From: Paenibacillus tritici
Lineage (GTDB): Bacteria > Bacillota > Bacilli > Paenibacillales > Paenibacillaceae
Direction of reading: 5' to 3'
Length of the DNA: 64,000 nucleotides
NCBI RefSeq assembly: GCF_013204885.1
Contig: NZ_JABMKX010000008.1
Span: 62,001-126,000 of the forward strand
This document shows, in pieces, positions 16,620 to 25,337 of the stretch. Position 1 is the stretch's first letter, and each line of letters starts with the position of its first letter. A model generated the notes under the pieces. The model did no database searches and was not told the DNA's origin. It saw only the letters and a list, made by a program, of their open reading frames with translations. Both the position numbers and the translations under genes were made by a program.

Positions 16620-18545
16620 TTATTTAATCGTGAAAAGAAGTATTCCATTCATTGGAATCACCCCCTTCACCTGGACTGGAACAACATCCAGATAATCCGG
16701 TGTATTGGTTACAATTACGGGCGAGACTATATTAATTCCTTTGGCTTCTATCGCCTCCAAGTCGAATTCGACAAGCAGATCGCCTTTTTCCACCTTTTGC
16801 TCAGGTACGACCTTCACATCGAAATGCTGGCCCTTAAGCGATACGGTATTTAATCCGATATGAACCAGCACCTCCACCCCTTCTGTGGAACGGAGCATCA
16901 CTGCATGCTTCGATTTGGCAACCATCGTAACGATTCCGTCAAAAGGTGCTGTCATCCGTCCTTCGGCGGGCTTAACCGCAATGCCTTTACCTGTCAGCTC
17001 GTCTGCAAAGGTCTTGTCCGGCAAAAGCTGAAGCGCAACAAGCTCGCCCTGGAAGGGACTGAAGATTTCATTTTTCTTATCCTGTACAGATTGGACAGCC
17101 TGCGGTGCAGGGGTGCCTGCTTCGCTCCGGTCGGCAGCAGTACTCCCCATAGGCCGCTCGCTGCGGGCCTTTGCGCTGTCGGTCTCTTTCCAGAGTATCA
17201 GTGTCATGACGAAGGAGACGACAAAGCTGATGGCAATTCCGATCACTGCATAGCCGAAATTCTTCATCCCCCCACCCGGCTGGATATAGAGCGGGAGTGA
17301 TAACAGGCCCGGGACGGCAAACCCGTAACATTTCAGTCCAACGGCAGTGATGAACCCGCCTCCGGCAGCCCCCCCGATGATCGAGGCATAGAAAGGTTTT
17401 TTGAGCTTAAGGCTGACCCCATACAACGCAGGCTCCGTAATTCCTAATAAGGCGGAAATCCCACTGGTCAGGGCCACAGATTTCATCTTTGGATCTTTGG
17501 TCCGAAGAAATACGGCGAGTACAGCTCCGGCTTGACTCAGATTGGTAATTAAGTTGATCGGCAGCAGCAGAACGTCATAACCGAGTTTGCTTAAGTTCTG
17601 CAAGGTTCCCGGGAAAAACGCGTAATGCATGCCTGTCATAACAATCAGCGGCATCAGGCCTCCAAGCACAATCCCTGTCAGCGGACCGGAGTGGGCAAAC
17701 AGCCAGGATACGCCCTTCTCCAGATAGATCCCCCCGAAATTTCCCAAGGGACCGATGGCAATAAGCATTATAGGCACTGTAATTGCGAGAACCAGCATAG
17801 GCGTGAATATGATTTTAAGCGTATTCGGGATCAACCGGTCGATCAGGCGATAGACATAACTGAGCAGCCATACGCCCAGAATGATCGGAATCACGGATTG
17901 CGTGTAATTCACAATAGAGACCGGAAGGCCAAGGAAGGGGATTGCTTCCAGCTTCCCGGCATTATACGCATCCAGGATCGTCGGATACAGCAGGGTTCCC
18001 GCCAATGTCAGAGCCAGATATTCATTCACCTTGAACTTTCTGGCGGCAGAGACTGCGAGCAGAAACGGAAGGAAATAAAAAGAGGCATTGGCGATCATCG
18101 TGAATACGCTGTATTCTCCGCTGGTCTCCGAGATCCAGCCCAGTGTGACCAAGAGGGCAAGTACGCCCTTGAGCATCCCCGCACCTACAATCGCCGGCAG
18201 AATAGGCGTGAATATGCCGGAAATCGTATCAAGCACGGCATTGAATCCTCTCGCCCCGGTGCCTGAACGTTCTGCTCCGCTTAACTCAGACGTCGCTGAT
18301 TCCTTCATAACATTCTCTACCTCCGCATAGACGGAGGCAACGTTATTTCCGATAACCACCTGGAACTGGTCATTCTGAAATTGTGCCCCCAGCACACCTT
18401 GCAGCTTCGTAATCTCAGCGACCTGAACCAGCTTCTCGTCCTTAACATTGAAGCGTAATCTTGTGATGCAGTGCCAGGCTTGAACAATGTTCGCACTTCC
18501 TCCGATTCGGCGGATAATCTCCTGGGACAATTCTCTGTTGTTCAC
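16620..18545 (-). CDS. bglP: PTS beta-glucoside transporter EIIBCA
   Basis: Phosphotransferase permease, 641 residues, importing and phosphorylating beta-glucosides. Domains in order: EIIB (1-90, phospho-cysteine C26 in AWHCITRLRF), EIIC membrane domain (about 105-460, with GGLMPLIVMTGMHYAFFP and GITEPALYG), a linker, and EIIA (about 495-640, phospho-histidine in VLVHIGLNT near 562). The start is GTG 18545, after TAGGAGGAA. The gene is preceded by an antiterminator RNA and terminator, so expression should depend on LicT. EIIBCA order is that of BglP. Confidence 0.95.
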   Translation of the reverse strand: MNNRELSQEIIRRIGGSANIVQAWHCITRLRFNVKDEKLVQVAEITKLQGVLGAQFQNDQFQVVIGNNVASVYAEVENVMKESATSELSGAERSGTGARGFNAVLDTISGIFTPILPAIVGAGMLKGVLALLVTLGWISETSGEYSVFTMIANASFYFLPFLLAVSAARKFKVNEYLALTLAGTLLYPTILDAYNAGKLEAIPFLGLPVSIVNYTQSVIPIILGVWLLSYVYRLIDRLIPNTLKIIFTPMLVLAITVPIMLIAIGPLGNFGGIYLEKGVSWLFAHSGPLTGIVLGGLMPLIVMTGMHYAFFPGTLQNLSKLGYDVLLLPINLITNLSQAGAVLAVFLRTKDPKMKSVALTSGISALLGITEPALYGVSLKLKKPFYASIIGGAAGGGFITAVGLKCYGFAVPGLLSLPLYIQPGGGMKNFGYAVIGIAISFVVSFVMTLILWKETDSAKARSERPMGSTAADRSEAGTPAPQAVQSVQDKKNEIFSPFQGELVALQLLPDKTFADELTGKGIAVKPAEGRMTAPFDGIVTMVAKSKHAVMLRSTEGVEVLVHIGLNTVSLKGQHFDVKVVPEQKVEKGDLLVEFDLEAIEAKGINIVSPVIVTNTPDYLDVVPVQVKGVIPMNGILLFTIK

Positions 18546-18574
18546 TTGTCATTCCTCCTAAGAATGTAGGCATA

Positions 18575-18631
18575 AAAAAAACCAAATGTAATCCAAGTCT
18601 GCGTTGAACAGCAGATTCGGGAACATTTGGT
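18575..18631 (-). terminator. Conditional terminator in the bglP leader
   Basis: On the minus strand ACCAAATGT pairs with ACATTTGGT, with an inner stem ATCTGC/GCAGAC, followed by eight T. Its 5' arm abuts the 3' end of the RAT sequence, so antiterminator and terminator should be mutually exclusive. Confidence 0.85.
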
Positions 18632-18658
18632 GGTGCCTGATCGAGTCAGTAACACTCC
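18629..18658 (-). promoter_or_regulatory. Ribonucleic antiterminator (RAT) for bglP
   Basis: The minus-strand 30-mer begins GGAGTGTTACTGACTCGATC and ends AGGCACCACC. It matches the LicT/SacT-type RAT pattern (GGATTGTTACTG...CAGGCAAAACC). It differs at only two or three positions from the RAT before licT itself. Confidence 0.85.
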
Positions 18659-18676
18659 ATATTTCAAGAACGGGGA

Positions 18677-19525
18677 TCACTCCGTACCGGAGCGCGAAGT
18701 CATTCGCTCCACATGAATAATCAGATAGACCATTTCGTCCTTGTTAATCGAGAAACCGTATTCCTTTTCCACAAAATGCTTAATCTTCTGGACACACTCG
18801 TAACTGTCGGGATATCTCGACGATAATATGTCATATAGAAAATGCTCATCCTTGAAGGATAGCATGACCTCGTTCATTTGCCTGACGACAAAATATCGCA
18901 AATGCGTGATGAATCTGGAGTAATTAATCGAATCCTGCTCCAGCTTGATGTTGAAGTGTTCCTTCATCAGTTCAATAATCTGGTTGATAATCGTTGTAAT
19001 CTTCATCGTCTGATTCATGGTCCCATGATCAATCTGCGAATTCACCAAATGTAGTGCAATGAAACTGGCTTCTGCATCCGGCAGCTTCACCTGAAATGCT
19101 TCATTGATCATGCTTACAGCCTTTTGACCTGTCATGAACTCCTTGGGGTAGAGATTTCTAATCTCCCATTGCAGCGGATTCTGAATCTCCAGCTCATTCT
19201 TCAGCCGCTCCAAGGCGTAATGAATATGATCGGCCAAAGGCAAAAGAATGGAATCATTTAGCTTTGTACTAATATTCTGTTTGCCAAGTTGTATAATCTG
19301 GTCCGTAATATCTATAACCTGCAAAGGAATCTCATTAAAAAACTGCTCCATCCGCTGGTACCGTTCGTCAGCGCCAATCCGGAATGTTTTTTGTATATCT
19401 GCTTGGCTGATTTCCTGTCCCTTTGCTTTTTTGAAACCCACTCCCGTTCCAATTACAATCACTTCATTGCCGTCCGGGTCCTCTGCCAAAGCAATGTTAT
19501 TATTTAGGGATTTCTTAAATTTCAT
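18677..19525 (-). CDS. licT: BglG-family transcription antiterminator LicT
   Basis: RNA-binding antiterminator of 282 residues controlled by PTS phosphorylation. The N-terminal CAT domain (MKFKKSLNNNIALAEDPDG, GTGVGFKKAKG) binds RAT RNA. PRD1 has the conserved histidines in LADHIHYALER and LIALHLVNS, PRD2 those in FITHLRYF and LIIHVER, so all four phosphorylation histidines are present. The start is ATG 19525 after AGAGGGAGG; the longer frame to 19603 reads through the leader terminator. It should be inactive when phosphorylated by EIIB of BglP and active with substrate and low glucose. Confidence 0.94.
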   Translation of the reverse strand: MKFKKSLNNNIALAEDPDGNEVIVIGTGVGFKKAKGQEISQADIQKTFRIGADERYQRMEQFFNEIPLQVIDITDQIIQLGKQNISTKLNDSILLPLADHIHYALERLKNELEIQNPLQWEIRNLYPKEFMTGQKAVSMINEAFQVKLPDAEASFIALHLVNSQIDHGTMNQTMKITTIINQIIELMKEHFNIKLEQDSINYSRFITHLRYFVVRQMNEVMLSFKDEHFLYDILSSRYPDSYECVQKIKHFVEKEYGFSINKDEMVYLIIHVERMTSRSGTE

Positions 19526-19548
19526 TTGAGTTTCCTCCCTCTGAAAAC

Positions 19549-19613
19549 CAAAAAACCACCACAGTCCGATATACAAGAAATGAAGCATTTCTCGTAGAAT
19601 CATCGACGATGGT
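19549..19613 (-). terminator. Conditional terminator in the licT leader
   Basis: On the minus strand ACCACCATCG...GTGGTGGT forms a stem followed by TTTTTTGG. Its 5' arm overlaps the end of the RAT, the usual switch geometry, so LicT controls its own synthesis. Confidence 0.75.
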
Positions 19614-19640
19614 GGTGCCTGATCGAATCAGTGACACTCC
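19611..19640 (-). promoter_or_regulatory. Ribonucleic antiterminator (RAT) for licT
   Basis: Minus-strand 30-mer beginning GGAGTGTCACTGATTCGATC and ending AGGCACCACC, nearly identical to the site before bglP. Confidence 0.85.
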
Positions 19641-19653
19641 TTAATATAGCCAT

Positions 19654-19703
19654 ATTGTATGTTTTTAGCCAGTCGGTGTCAACCCTTTTTTAAAGCGCTT
19701 TAT
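19654..19703 (-). promoter_or_regulatory. licT promoter with cre-like dyad
   Basis: Minus strand: perfect TTGACA (19677-19682), 17-bp spacer, TACAAT (19654-19659). Just upstream lies the palindrome AAAGCGCTTT (19692-19701), resembling a CcpA cre core. The promoter is strong enough that control must rest on antitermination and catabolite repression. Confidence 0.75.
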
Positions 19704-19736
19704 TCTAAAAGCTCTCAATGCACTCTTTGTAAAGTT

Positions 19737-20423
19737 TTAAAATAAAATCGTTGCAGGTGTAACGCCCTTCGGATATTCCTCTTCCCATACTTTCTGCTCA
19801 TCGTAAACCTTGAACCACATGTCGGCAATTACATCGGGGTCATTAACAGTGCCTGTTCCTTGTTTGATCATTACCCCTAATGACCTGTGTGCGACCAATA
19901 TGCCCTTGGATTCAAGCTCTGCATGAAGATTCGTTATATAATTTCGCAGTCCTGCTAATCCAATTCCTACGTTCCCCATCATAGGAACTGGATACATGGC
20001 CGACAAACCGGTTGTAAACAGCAAAACACCTTCCTGCTTAGCCAGCATATCCGGCAATACCGCGTTGACCGTATTAATGGCACTTGCAACATAACCTTCA
20101 AACTGATCTCTGGCATTGTCAGGGGTTAATTCCAATACGGAGGTCGGGGGAAACTTACCCGGTGTTGGGCTGAATTCCAGTACATCAATATGTCCGTATT
20201 TGTCAGTTATCCCGTTCATTGCTTGTTCAATTTGTTCTTTGTTATAAATATCTGCCGTGAAAAACGAAGCTTCAATACTGTCTGCTCTCAGCTCATCCAC
20301 CATTTCTTGCAGCTTGTCTTCATTACGCGATACGAGCGCAACTTGAAAATCCTCTTTGCCGAAGCGTTTGGCAATCGACAAGCCCAGACCTTTCCCTGCG
20401 CCGATAATTGCTATTGTTTTCAT
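19737..20423 (-). CDS. SDR family oxidoreductase with atypical active site
   Basis: Short-chain dehydrogenase/reductase-like protein, 228 residues. The N-terminal Rossmann motif is GAGKGLGLSIAKRFG, with TADIYN and the helix following. After the serine-containing TTGLSAMYP, where classical SDRs have Tyr-x-x-x-Lys, the sequence reads MMGNVGIGLAGLRNY, so the catalytic tyrosine and lysine are not visible. It may be a divergent reductase or a nucleotide-binding sensor. It is divergent from a TetR regulator across 144 bases, which probably controls it. Confidence 0.8.
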   Translation of the reverse strand: MKTIAIIGAGKGLGLSIAKRFGKEDFQVALVSRNEDKLQEMVDELRADSIEASFFTADIYNKEQIEQAMNGITDKYGHIDVLEFSPTPGKFPPTSVLELTPDNARDQFEGYVASAINTVNAVLPDMLAKQEGVLLFTTGLSAMYPVPMMGNVGIGLAGLRNYITNLHAELESKGILVAHRSLGVMIKQGTGTVNDPDVIADMWFKVYDEQKVWEEEYPKGVTPATILF

Positions 20424-20523
20424 ATGTTAACACTCCCTATTAAAGTCTTTTGACAATAATAAGTGTAAAACGTAGAATTAAACCATTCAATGGTCGATAT
20501 GATGCGTAATGATAAATAAAATA

Positions 20524-20540
20524 CAGATTTTAATAATCTG
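20524..20540. promoter_or_regulatory. Dyad between the SDR and tetR genes
   Basis: CAGATT-TTAAT-AATCTG, a perfect 6-bp dyad 28 bases upstream of the TetR-type gene, is a reasonable operator candidate for the divergent promoters. No further evidence. Confidence 0.35.
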
Positions 20541-20567
20541 ACTATTATATCTAAGAGGGAGTCATGG

Positions 20568-21140
20568 ATGAGAACAGAAAAAGTAGATTTACGGATAATA
20601 AAAACAAGAAAAGCAATCAAAGAAGCCCTCTTAACCTTGATCCCGATCAAAGGTTACGACCGGATAACCGTCCAGGACATTGCCGATGAAGCCATGATTA
20701 ACCGGAACACCTTTTATTTGCACTATATGGATAAACCTGATCTGATGGAAAAGCTAAGCCAGGAATGCCTTGAGATCTTAAATGACAGCCTCGCCTCAGA
20801 AATTACAAATCTTCAAGAAATCAATAAGTCAGTATTTACGGCGATTTTCAAAAAGATGTTCTTGAGCATTAAATCCGATATCCGTTTATATAGAACCATG
20901 CTTGGCGACAACGGTCAATTGAGCTTCTCCTCCCGCCTAAAGGATGTGTTAAGAAACCACATTCTTAATGGCGCGGCCCTTCCTATTCATGATAAAAAAA
21001 AGGTATTAGGCTTGGAATATATCATTTCAGGCCTGGTGGGCGTGATCTGCCTATGGATTAGCGATCCTGAACCACTTTCAATTGATGAAATCTCGGAGCA
21101 ACTTAGTGATATTCATTTCAATAATTTTGTCCATTTATAG
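20568..21140 (+). CDS. TetR/AcrR family transcriptional regulator
   Basis: A 190-residue TetR regulator. The N-terminal HTH (residues 10-57) contains RKAIKEALLTLIPIKGYDRITVQDIADEA...NRNTFYLHY. The C-terminal helical ligand domain resembles the TetR_C_8 type seen in Bacillales. AGAGGGAG precedes the ATG. It is divergent from the atypical SDR, which it most likely represses; ligand unknown. Confidence 0.9.
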   Translation: MRTEKVDLRIIKTRKAIKEALLTLIPIKGYDRITVQDIADEAMINRNTFYLHYMDKPDLMEKLSQECLEILNDSLASEITNLQEINKSVFTAIFKKMFLSIKSDIRLYRTMLGDNGQLSFSSRLKDVLRNHILNGAALPIHDKKKVLGLEYIISGLVGVICLWISDPEPLSIDEISEQLSDIHFNNFVHL

Positions 21141-21173
21141 ATACTCACTAACATTCTACGGAGGTGCATAGAA

Positions 21174-21752
21174 ATGCTGATCCATACAGAATCCGATATT
21201 CTCCGGCTGGTGGGGGAGGATATCTGGATGATGGATATTCTGAACGCCGCCAGCACGCTGCAATTGCCGGACTGGTGGGTCTGCGCCGGATTCGTACGGT
21301 CCAAGATCTGGGATGTGCAGCACGGGTTAACGGCCAGAACTCCGCTCGCGGATATTGATGTGATCTATTATGACCCGGGCGACCTGCGGAAAGAAGCGGA
21401 GAAGTCATGGGAAGCGCAGTTGAAGAGCCGGTATCCCGGCATTCCCTGGTCCGTCAAGAACCAGGCCAGAATGCATATTGTCAATAACCTGCCGCCGTAT
21501 TCCTCCTCCACAGACGGCATGTCCAAATTCCCAGAGACGGCAACGGCGTTGGGCCTCTCTCTCACCGAAGACGGTCAGCTGATCCTCGCGGCTCCCCATG
21601 GTGTTCAAGACGCGGTTCAGCTGGTATTACGGCCCTCGCCTTACTTCGCAGCCCATCCGCATCTGCTGCCTGTATTCGAGAGGCGGATAGCCGGCAAGAA
21701 CTGGCAGAGCCTCTGGAGCGGGCTGCGCATTCTCCCGGCTGAACATGCCTAG
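21174..21752 (+). CDS. Nucleotidyltransferase family protein (NTP_transf_6/DUF925 type)
   Basis: A 192-residue protein with the pattern WWVCAGFVRSKIWD...RTPLADIDVIYYD, in which the Asp pair of DIDVIYYD corresponds to the metal-binding acidic residues of the nucleotidyltransferase fold. The C-terminal part includes SVKNQARMHI. Family function is unknown. It starts 33 bases after the tetR stop behind a good GGAGGTG, so the two may be co-transcribed. It ends before a bidirectional terminator. Confidence 0.85.
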   Translation: MLIHTESDILRLVGEDIWMMDILNAASTLQLPDWWVCAGFVRSKIWDVQHGLTARTPLADIDVIYYDPGDLRKEAEKSWEAQLKSRYPGIPWSVKNQARMHIVNNLPPYSSSTDGMSKFPETATALGLSLTEDGQLILAAPHGVQDAVQLVLRPSPYFAAHPHLLPVFERRIAGKNWQSLWSGLRILPAEHA

Positions 21753-21774
21753 TCTGGCCAGAAGAGGCCAAGCC

Positions 21775-21828
21775 CACAAGAAGAGCAGCAGGCGTCCCGG
21801 CCGGGAACAACCTGCTGCTCTTCTTGTG
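21775..21828. terminator. Bidirectional terminator
   Basis: CACAAGAAGAGCAGCAGG / CCTGCTGCTCTTCTTGTG, a perfect 18-bp stem with an 18-base loop, between the convergent nucleotidyltransferase and chemoreceptor genes. Its right arm abuts the chemoreceptor stop codon. Confidence 0.85.
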
Positions 21829-23346
21829 CTACACCGCCAGATCAATCCCCACCACACCGACAATCTCCCCGCGGCCATCCTTAATCACTCTGGAGAGGGT
21901 AATGCAGGAACGCTTCGTAATAGCTGACACGTACGGCTGTGATACGAATTGCCCTTCCGTCATTGCTCCGTTCCACCAGTCCCGGCGTTTCGCATTCAGC
22001 AGTCCGGCCGCAGGCTCGGAATAGATGAACGTACCATCCGTCCGGTTGGACCAGATCGCCTGCACATCCGGCACCTTGTGCATACAGGCCGTAAGGACCC
22101 TGCCATGGATATCCGTATCCAGCGTGTCCATCTCCTGCTTGGCAGCTATCTCCTGAAGCAACAGCTGCATATCCTGCAGCCGCGCCGTATTGTGGCTCTG
22201 CTCCATCACTTCGCGTCCGGCAATGCCATTCACCGACTGCTGCAGAGCCTGAGATTCCAGCAGCAGACTCGCGCTAATCTCATTAAGCTGTCCAATCTGC
22301 GTCCGCTGCCGGGTTACCTGCTCCAGGGTCAGATCTACGCCTGCTATAGTCTCATTAACAATGCCCACCGCGCCGCTCAGCTCACTGGTTACCTCTTCAA
22401 TCAGCCTGCTCTGCCGCTGGGCCGCTGCAGCCGATTCCGCGACAACGGCTCCAACCTCTTCCACCCTTGCCGAGATATCCCCCAGGCGCTGCTTCACGGT
22501 AGCTACTTCTTGCACACCATGCTCCACCGCAGCCTGCTCTTTCGTTACGGATTCCAGCACCTGCCGCACGCCATTATTAATGTCAAGCAGCACGGCCGAG
22601 GAGCGTTCAACCGAATCACGGCTCTGATCGGCCAGCTGCCTGATCCGGCCCGCAACCACTGCGAACCCACGGCCAGCCTCACCCGCCCGTGCAGCTTCAA
22701 TCGAGGCATTAAGAGCCAGCAGCGAGGTTTCATTGCCGATGCCTACAATCAGGGAGTTCATCTCTTCGACCAAGGCGATATGTCCGCTTAATGCGGTGAA
22801 TTTGCCCAGCATATCTCCGCTCTGCTCCTGCAATTCCACCATGACCCCATCTGTATTCTGCAGCGAATCCAGCATATCTGCCACTCCCGTGCGCGCCGCC
22901 TGCATCGCTGCATTCAGCCTTCCGTTCAATTCTCCCAGATGTCCGGTAACCGCTGCTACTCCGCCCATTGTGGCAAAAGCCCCTTCTATATTGGCCTTCG
23001 CTTCATTACTGCGGGTCTGCAGCTCCACTTCATAGGCATGGGAATAGTCTGCCGTCTGCTGAAGCCCTCCGGTATGACGGGTGATCTCCTCCAAAGCGCC
23101 ATGCAGCCGGTCTGAGGTCACCACGATCTCATTGCCGAGCAGCTCTACTCTGTCCCGGGATTCCGCCAATTGGCTTGCGCTGTGCACGCCGCTGCGGCGG
23201 ATATCCAGCGCAAGCCCGGCAAGTGCCGCCATCAGCAGCAGATAGACAACCTTATGAACCCAGTACATCTCAATCCATAAGCTATATAGACCAACAACCA
23301 GCAGCAGAACAATAGTGACAGCGGCCTTACTCCGGCGAATTCCCAT
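21829..23346 (-). CDS. Methyl-accepting chemotaxis protein with C-terminal Cache-like domain
   Basis: A 505-residue transducer. Two closely spaced hydrophobic segments near residues 10-45 anchor it, then a methylation and signalling coiled coil runs to about 370 with the conserved hairpin tip GNETSLLALNASIEAARAGEAGRGFAVVA. The last ~110 residues (HKVPDVQAIWSNRTDGTFIYSEPAAG ... ITLSRVIKDGRGEIVGVVGIDLAV) look like a Cache/PDC sensor half. In most receptors such a domain is outside the cell and N-terminal; here it follows the signalling domain with no later helix, so it should be cytoplasmic. Confidence 0.85.
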   Translation of the reverse strand: MGIRRSKAAVTIVLLLVVGLYSLWIEMYWVHKVVYLLLMAALAGLALDIRRSGVHSASQLAESRDRVELLGNEIVVTSDRLHGALEEITRHTGGLQQTADYSHAYEVELQTRSNEAKANIEGAFATMGGVAAVTGHLGELNGRLNAAMQAARTGVADMLDSLQNTDGVMVELQEQSGDMLGKFTALSGHIALVEEMNSLIVGIGNETSLLALNASIEAARAGEAGRGFAVVAGRIRQLADQSRDSVERSSAVLLDINNGVRQVLESVTKEQAAVEHGVQEVATVKQRLGDISARVEEVGAVVAESAAAAQRQSRLIEEVTSELSGAVGIVNETIAGVDLTLEQVTRQRTQIGQLNEISASLLLESQALQQSVNGIAGREVMEQSHNTARLQDMQLLLQEIAAKQEMDTLDTDIHGRVLTACMHKVPDVQAIWSNRTDGTFIYSEPAAGLLNAKRRDWWNGAMTEGQFVSQPYVSAITKRSCITLSRVIKDGRGEIVGVVGIDLAV

Positions 23347-23416
23347 CCTGCATATTCACTCCACTCTATCATGTTATGTATTCTAACATTATATCAGCAG
23401 AGTTAAATTAAGGGAA

Positions 23417-24847
23417 CTATTTCTTCGCCATCATCCCGCGCGCGATCCAGACTCCAGCCGCCCCGGCCTGGGCCAGTCCCCGGGTAATGCCCGCCCCGTC
23501 GCCGCCGCAGTAGAGACCGGAGATCTCCGTCTCGAATTGCTCCGTCAGCTTCGGGCGGGCGGAATAGAACTTTGCTTCCACGCCATAGAACAGCGTATGC
23601 TCGGAGGCTATCCCCGGGGTTACTTTTTCCAGGGCCTCGACCATTTCAATCAGGCTCTTCATCGTGATGTACGGCAGCACCAGTCCCAGATCGCCAGGCA
23701 CCGCTTCCTTCAGCGTAGGCTCCAGGAATCCTTCCTTGATCCGGGTCTCCGTAGACCGGCGTCCGCGCAGGATATCTCCATATTTCTGCACAATGACACC
23801 GCCGCTGGACAAATCATTCGCCCGCTTGCAGATCTCCCGGGCATATTCATTCGGCTTGTCGAACGGCTCCGTGAAGGTATGGGAGACCAGCAGCGCGAAG
23901 TTGGTATTCTTCGAGCCCAGCGCCGGGTCCTTGTAGGAGTGGCCGTTCGCCGCCATCACTCCGCTGTGATTCTCCACAACCACATGACCGGAAGGATTGC
24001 TGCAGAAGGTACGGACCCGCGTCCCCACAGAGGTGTTGAAGATGAATTTGCCTTCATACAGATGCTCGTTAATCTCCCGCATCACCACATCTGAGGTTTC
24101 AACACGCACCCCGACATCGACCTGGTTATTGTACATTTTGAGCCGGCGCTTCTTCAGTACGGCAGTCAGCCAGGCCGAGCCGTCCCGTCCGGGAGCAATC
24201 ATCACCTGATCTGCCTCATGACTCTCCCCGTTCTTCAGGGTAATGCCTGTAATGCGGTGGGTTCCGTTCTCTTTGACGGTGACTATATCCTCGACCTCTG
24301 TTTTGTACAGCATATCAATGCGTGTCCGCAAATATTCATAGATCGACTTCAGAATCTCCAGGTTTTGTTCCGTTCCGAGGTGGCGGACCTGGGCCCGCAG
24401 CAGCTTCAGTCCGGCGGCATATCCCCGCTGTTCAATCCCGCGGATGCTCTCCGTGGTGGGATCGGTAATCACCGGTGTTGCACCATGCGCAAGGTTAATC
24501 CCGTCCACATATTCAATCAGCTCCATCACCTTGGAAGGAGGCAGATAATCCGTCATCCAGCCGCCGAATTCGGTCGTGATGTTGAATTTGCCGTCACTGT
24601 ACGCGCCTGCACCGCCGAAGCCCGCAGTAATGGAGCAGGCCGGCAGACAACCGGCGAATTCCTTGCGGCCTGAGGCCGGCGGGCAGAGCTTGATTTTCTC
24701 CTCCAGAATCGGGCAGCTGCGGCGGTAGATATCATGTCCCTTGTCAACCAGCAGTACCTTCATCTCAGGAGCCTTAAGCGTTAATTCATAACAGGCAAAG
24801 ATGCCGGCCGGACCGGCTCCAACCACAATCACATCATATTTACTCAT
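23417..24847 (-). CDS. FAD-dependent oxidoreductase
   Basis: A 476-residue flavoprotein. The N-terminal dinucleotide motif is VIVVGAGPAGIFACYEL, followed by a cysteine-bearing segment (RRSCPILEEKIKLCPP and GCLPACSITAGFGGAGAYSDGK). The C-terminal FAD contact is YCGGDGAGITRGLAQAGAAG. It resembles Firmicute and archaeal FAD-dependent dehydrogenases of the NAD(FAD)-utilising group; the substrate is not known. The start lies after GGGAGGAACAGAG. It appears monocistronic, with 70 bases to the chemoreceptor gene. Confidence 0.85.
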   Translation of the reverse strand: MSKYDVIVVGAGPAGIFACYELTLKAPEMKVLLVDKGHDIYRRSCPILEEKIKLCPPASGRKEFAGCLPACSITAGFGGAGAYSDGKFNITTEFGGWMTDYLPPSKVMELIEYVDGINLAHGATPVITDPTTESIRGIEQRGYAAGLKLLRAQVRHLGTEQNLEILKSIYEYLRTRIDMLYKTEVEDIVTVKENGTHRITGITLKNGESHEADQVMIAPGRDGSAWLTAVLKKRRLKMYNNQVDVGVRVETSDVVMREINEHLYEGKFIFNTSVGTRVRTFCSNPSGHVVVENHSGVMAANGHSYKDPALGSKNTNFALLVSHTFTEPFDKPNEYAREICKRANDLSSGGVIVQKYGDILRGRRSTETRIKEGFLEPTLKEAVPGDLGLVLPYITMKSLIEMVEALEKVTPGIASEHTLFYGVEAKFYSARPKLTEQFETEISGLYCGGDGAGITRGLAQAGAAGVWIARGMMAKK

Positions 24848-25337
24848 ATCTTCTCTGTTCCTCCCAGGGTGAAACGGCTCCGTCCTTCATTGACCAAGGC
24901 CTGAAGCGTTTCTGCGGTATATAGTTTCCAATTGCAAGACAGCACAAAAAATCCCTGCCTCATCATAGGTATGCAAAATGCACCCTATTCGTAGCCAGGA
25001 ATTTACGGTCCCCTGTAGAAACCCCCAAACCTTATCATTGAGGATATACGAACAGCTCCACCCGTTATTACGGGCCAATTGGAATTCTACAGAAATAATG
25101 CGAATGTGTCAATGATAAATCCTGTTTATAATTCGTGTTTAGGACATATAATGATGATTAATCCCTATATTAAATCATAAATACATCAATAAAGACGAAC
25201 GTTATTCCCTTCCTATACGATTGAACTTGAAGATTCTCTGGAATCCCGGCATTAATACCCAACATAAGTCCCAGAAGGAAAAACGAGAACATTGTCGAAT
25301 ATATAAGTACATTGACACTGGAAAAGAGGAACATCTT
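24848..25337. other. 490-bp intergenic region
   Basis: No convincing gene. A minus-strand frame at 24887-25078 lacks a ribosome binding site. Part of it (24900-25000: TTGCAAGACAGCAC, AAATCCCTGC, TATGCAAAATGCA) weakly resembles the dispersed repeat at 13.06 and 49.98 kb, perhaps a diverged third copy. The promoter of the diguanylate cyclase must lie at its right end, but I cannot place it. Confidence 0.35.

Noticed and set aside
17625..18266. 213-residue plus-strand frame opposite bglP
   Set aside because: Low-complexity His/Arg/Gln-rich shadow of membrane-helix codons.
19526..19603. Longer licT start
   Set aside because: The extension would translate the RAT-terminator region; the ATG at 19525 has the proper ribosome binding site and the conserved CAT-domain beginning.
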